Of a DNA stretch of 8,098 nt, positions 6,762 to 8,098 are shown one piece after another. The first letter of the stretch is position 1. Every line of letters begins with the position of its first letter. The stretch is from Cyanobacteria bacterium UBA8803 (lineage in GTDB: Bacteria; Cyanobacteriota; Cyanobacteriia; Cyanobacteriales; Coleofasciculaceae): contig DNXU01000483.1 of NCBI GenBank assembly GCA_003505715.1, forward strand, positions 2,437 through 10,534. Direction: 5' to 3'. The notes beneath the pieces were generated by a model. That model did not search any database, was not told the origin of the DNA, and saw nothing but the letters and a program-made list of their open reading frames with translations. Both the position numbers and the translations under genes were made by a program.

Positions 6762-6817
6762 CTGATTATCATCTGGGTAAACCAATAACCTTGGTACAAA
6801 ACCCGCCCTTACCTGAT
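6723..6817. repeat. Two perfect 44-bp direct repeats
   Basis: The segment 6723-6766 (starting TGGGTAAACCAATAACC, ending CCCTTACCTGAT) recurs exactly at 6774-6817, separated by 7 bp (TATCATC), for a period of 51 bp. Each copy contains a small ACCAA-TTGGT palindrome and an AAACCCGCCC arm. The second copy's last base is the final base of the thiL stop codon. Perfect identity suggests recent duplication by slippage or recombination. Confidence 0.9.
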
Positions 6818-7890
6818 CAGCATCGAAAATGCTGGAATCCTCCCGTTAGAGTCAGCAGTTCATCCCCATAAGTTCCCGTGCTATCTTTCAACCAAACTTC
6901 CCCACCAGTCGTAACTTGACCAATTACGGCTGCTCCTTGCCCTAGTTGTTCTACTAAAGTTTGAGCTAGCTCATCAGGCAAACATAACACCAGTTCAAAG
7001 TCTTCACCGCCGTACAACACCCAGTCCCAAGCTTGTTGTGGAGATAGTATTTGGCTCAACAGAGGTGGCACACTAATCTTGCTTCTTTCAATTACAGCAC
7101 CAACTCCACTCGCACGGCAGATTTGCACGATCGCATCAGCTAAACCATCGCTGCTATCCATCCCTGATAAAGAGATTGGAGAACCAAGCGTGGGGAACCA
7201 AGAATCTAAGATATTCCAGAGTAGAAGCAGGACATCTAACCTAGGTTGGGGACGCTGGTGAGCTTGAATTAAACAAAGGCGTTGGGCTGGAGTGAGGTTG
7301 ATACCGAATTCTGGATTTAGAAGTAATTCTAGTCCTGCCCGTGAGGCTCCGTGAACTCCAGTGCTAACAATGGCATCTCCCACTTGAGCCGAACAGCGGC
7401 GAATGGTACGATGGGGCAAGGCTTGACCAAAGGCGGTGATAGCCACAGTAATCACAGGGGAACAACAGATATCACCCCCTACTATGGGTGTATTGTACTG
7501 CTCCAAGCAGTTAGTCATACCTTGATAAAGTTGCTCAACCCAACTCACTAGAACATCACCCGGAAGGCTTAAGCCTACAGTAATGCCTAGAGGTGATGCT
7601 CCCATTGCCGCTAAATCCGAGAGATTGGCGGCAGCAGCTCGCCAACCGACATCGTAAGGACTGGTAGTGCGATCGCTAAAATGTACTCCATCTACTAAAA
7701 CATCTGTAGTCACCACCAGGGATTGACCTCCTGAAGGGGATGGCATTACAGCAGCATCATCCCCCACAATATCCTGGGGACAGAAGCGCTGCAACCGCTC
7801 CAAAAGACCCTGCTCCCCAAGATCTCGAATCTGAGAATAGCAAGTGCGGGAAGGAAAGGTGTCATCCTGTGGTAGGGAGCGATCGCTCAT
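6817..7890 (-). CDS. thiL: Thiamine-monophosphate kinase ThiL
   Basis: ThiL phosphorylates thiamine monophosphate with ATP to form the cofactor thiamine diphosphate, in the cytoplasm. The protein is 357 aa, at the long end of the family (about 320-350). Visible family blocks are IVGDDAAVM (41-49, Mg-binding acidic residues), LVVTTDVLVDGVHF (58-71), AAANLSDLAAMGASPLGITVGLSLP (86-110), IVGGDICCSP (136-145), VGDAIVSTGVHGASRAGLELLL (170-191), GMDSSDGLADAI (243-254) and VLYGGEDFELV (291-301), ending GGFQHF as is usual. It starts at an ATG whose ATGA overlaps the stop of the preceding minus-strand gene, which suggests translational coupling; there is no Shine-Dalgarno of its own. A HIP1 site lies in codons 2-4. 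The extra N-terminal dozen residues are ordinary variation. It is convergent with gap2. Confidence 0.95.
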   Translation of the reverse strand: MSDRSLPQDDTFPSRTCYSQIRDLGEQGLLERLQRFCPQDIVGDDAAVMPSPSGGQSLVVTTDVLVDGVHFSDRTTSPYDVGWRAAAANLSDLAAMGASPLGITVGLSLPGDVLVSWVEQLYQGMTNCLEQYNTPIVGGDICCSPVITVAITAFGQALPHRTIRRCSAQVGDAIVSTGVHGASRAGLELLLNPEFGINLTPAQRLCLIQAHQRPQPRLDVLLLLWNILDSWFPTLGSPISLSGMDSSDGLADAIVQICRASGVGAVIERSKISVPPLLSQILSPQQAWDWVLYGGEDFELVLCLPDELAQTLVEQLGQGAAVIGQVTTGGEVWLKDSTGTYGDELLTLTGGFQHFRC

Positions 7891-8098
7891 GTTGACTTAT
7901 TTAGAGATGAACGCCTGTGTAGTTTTGGAAAGCGGTAGAAGGTATCTCCATCAGCATCCACTTCAGGAACAGCCGCAAACATCTTGATTTGTTGGTCTAA
8001 GTACTCTCGTGCCTGCTTGACATCTACTCTTGATGCTGCCGTTAGTTGAATCAGAGAGATACAACTGTCTTGCTGTTCTAACAGCTGATAGAAGGCAT
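7887..8098 (-). CDS. Partial hypothetical protein, C-terminal 69 aa (5' end beyond window)
   Basis: An open minus-strand frame enters from the right edge (first full codon 8096-8094) and runs 69 codons to TGA at 7889-7887, overlapping the thiL ATG as ATGA. The translated tail reads FYQLLEQQDSCISLIQLTA, then residues 21-38 ASRVDVKQAREYLDQQIK, then MFAAVPEVDADGDTFYRFP, ending in a basic KLHRRSSLNKST tail. The helix-helix-helix pattern followed by an EVD-G-YRFP strand pair resembles a small winged-helix-like C-terminal domain that I associate, from memory, with uncharacterised cyanobacterial proteins. No catalytic motif is visible, and it does not look like a cyclophilin, which I recall as the usual thiL neighbour. 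The frame is too short and lacks an internal start near its left end, so it is easily missed. The four-base overlap and codon pattern support it being real; its function is unknown. Confidence 0.7.
   Translation of the reverse strand, partial: AFYQLLEQQDSCISLIQLTAASRVDVKQAREYLDQQIKMFAAVPEVDADGDTFYRFPKLHRRSSLNKST

Noticed and set aside
6650..6871. 73-aa plus-strand frame with the repeated peptide GKPITLVQNPPLPD
   Set aside because: The peptide repeat is simply translation of the 44-bp DNA duplication. The frame overlaps the ends of gap2 and thiL and has no ribosome site.
7079..7551. Two short plus-strand frames (60 and 66 aa) inside thiL
   Set aside because: Both are antisense to conserved ThiL blocks and lack start signals.

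Overview
The window looks like chromosomal DNA of a cyanobacterium, probably filamentous or large-genome. Three things point that way. There are nine exact copies of the HIP1 octamer GCGATCGC (starts 805, 900, 2642, 2809, 3178, 3499, 3720, 7669, 7879), where about 0.12 would be expected by chance at even base composition. The GAPDH is closely Gap2-like (the photosynthetic, Calvin-cycle type). The intergenic DNA carries cyanobacterial-style dispersed repeats. Genus cannot be assigned from this sequence alone.

Layout, left to right. Repeat-like intergenic DNA (1-74) precedes a membrane-anchored SGNH/GDSL-hydrolase-like protein (+, 75-1451). A 19-bp perfect inverted repeat (1451-1503) separates it from a convergent minus-strand group read murC -> murB -> ybaB (4526 down to 1515): two consecutive cytoplasmic enzymes of peptidoglycan precursor synthesis and a YbaB/EbfC DNA-binding protein. 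A 304-bp divergent intergenic region (4527-4830) holds a 134-bp nested inverted-repeat element that resembles a MITE and carries promoter-like sequences pointing out toward both flanking genes. To its right are nadD (+, 4831-5499) and gap2 (+, 5656-6672, GTG start). The 144-bp gap between gap2 and the convergent thiL is filled by a dispersed-repeat hairpin and a perfect 44-bp direct duplication. thiL (-, 6817-7890) overlaps by ATGA the end of an unrecognised upstream gene whose last 69 codons are in the window (7887-8098).

Functionally this is housekeeping: cell-wall precursors (murB, murC), NAD synthesis (nadD), carbon fixation/glycolysis (gap2), thiamine diphosphate (thiL) and nucleoid/gene regulation (ybaB). 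From memory, marine picocyanobacteria keep ybaB-murB-murC-gap2-thiL together. Here the same block is present with nadD and the MITE-like element between murC and gap2. I found no defence system, CRISPR array, tRNA, rRNA, intact transposase or evident new system. The points worth a second look are the intergenic repeats, the MurC insertion, the altered SGNH block III and the partial gene at the right edge.
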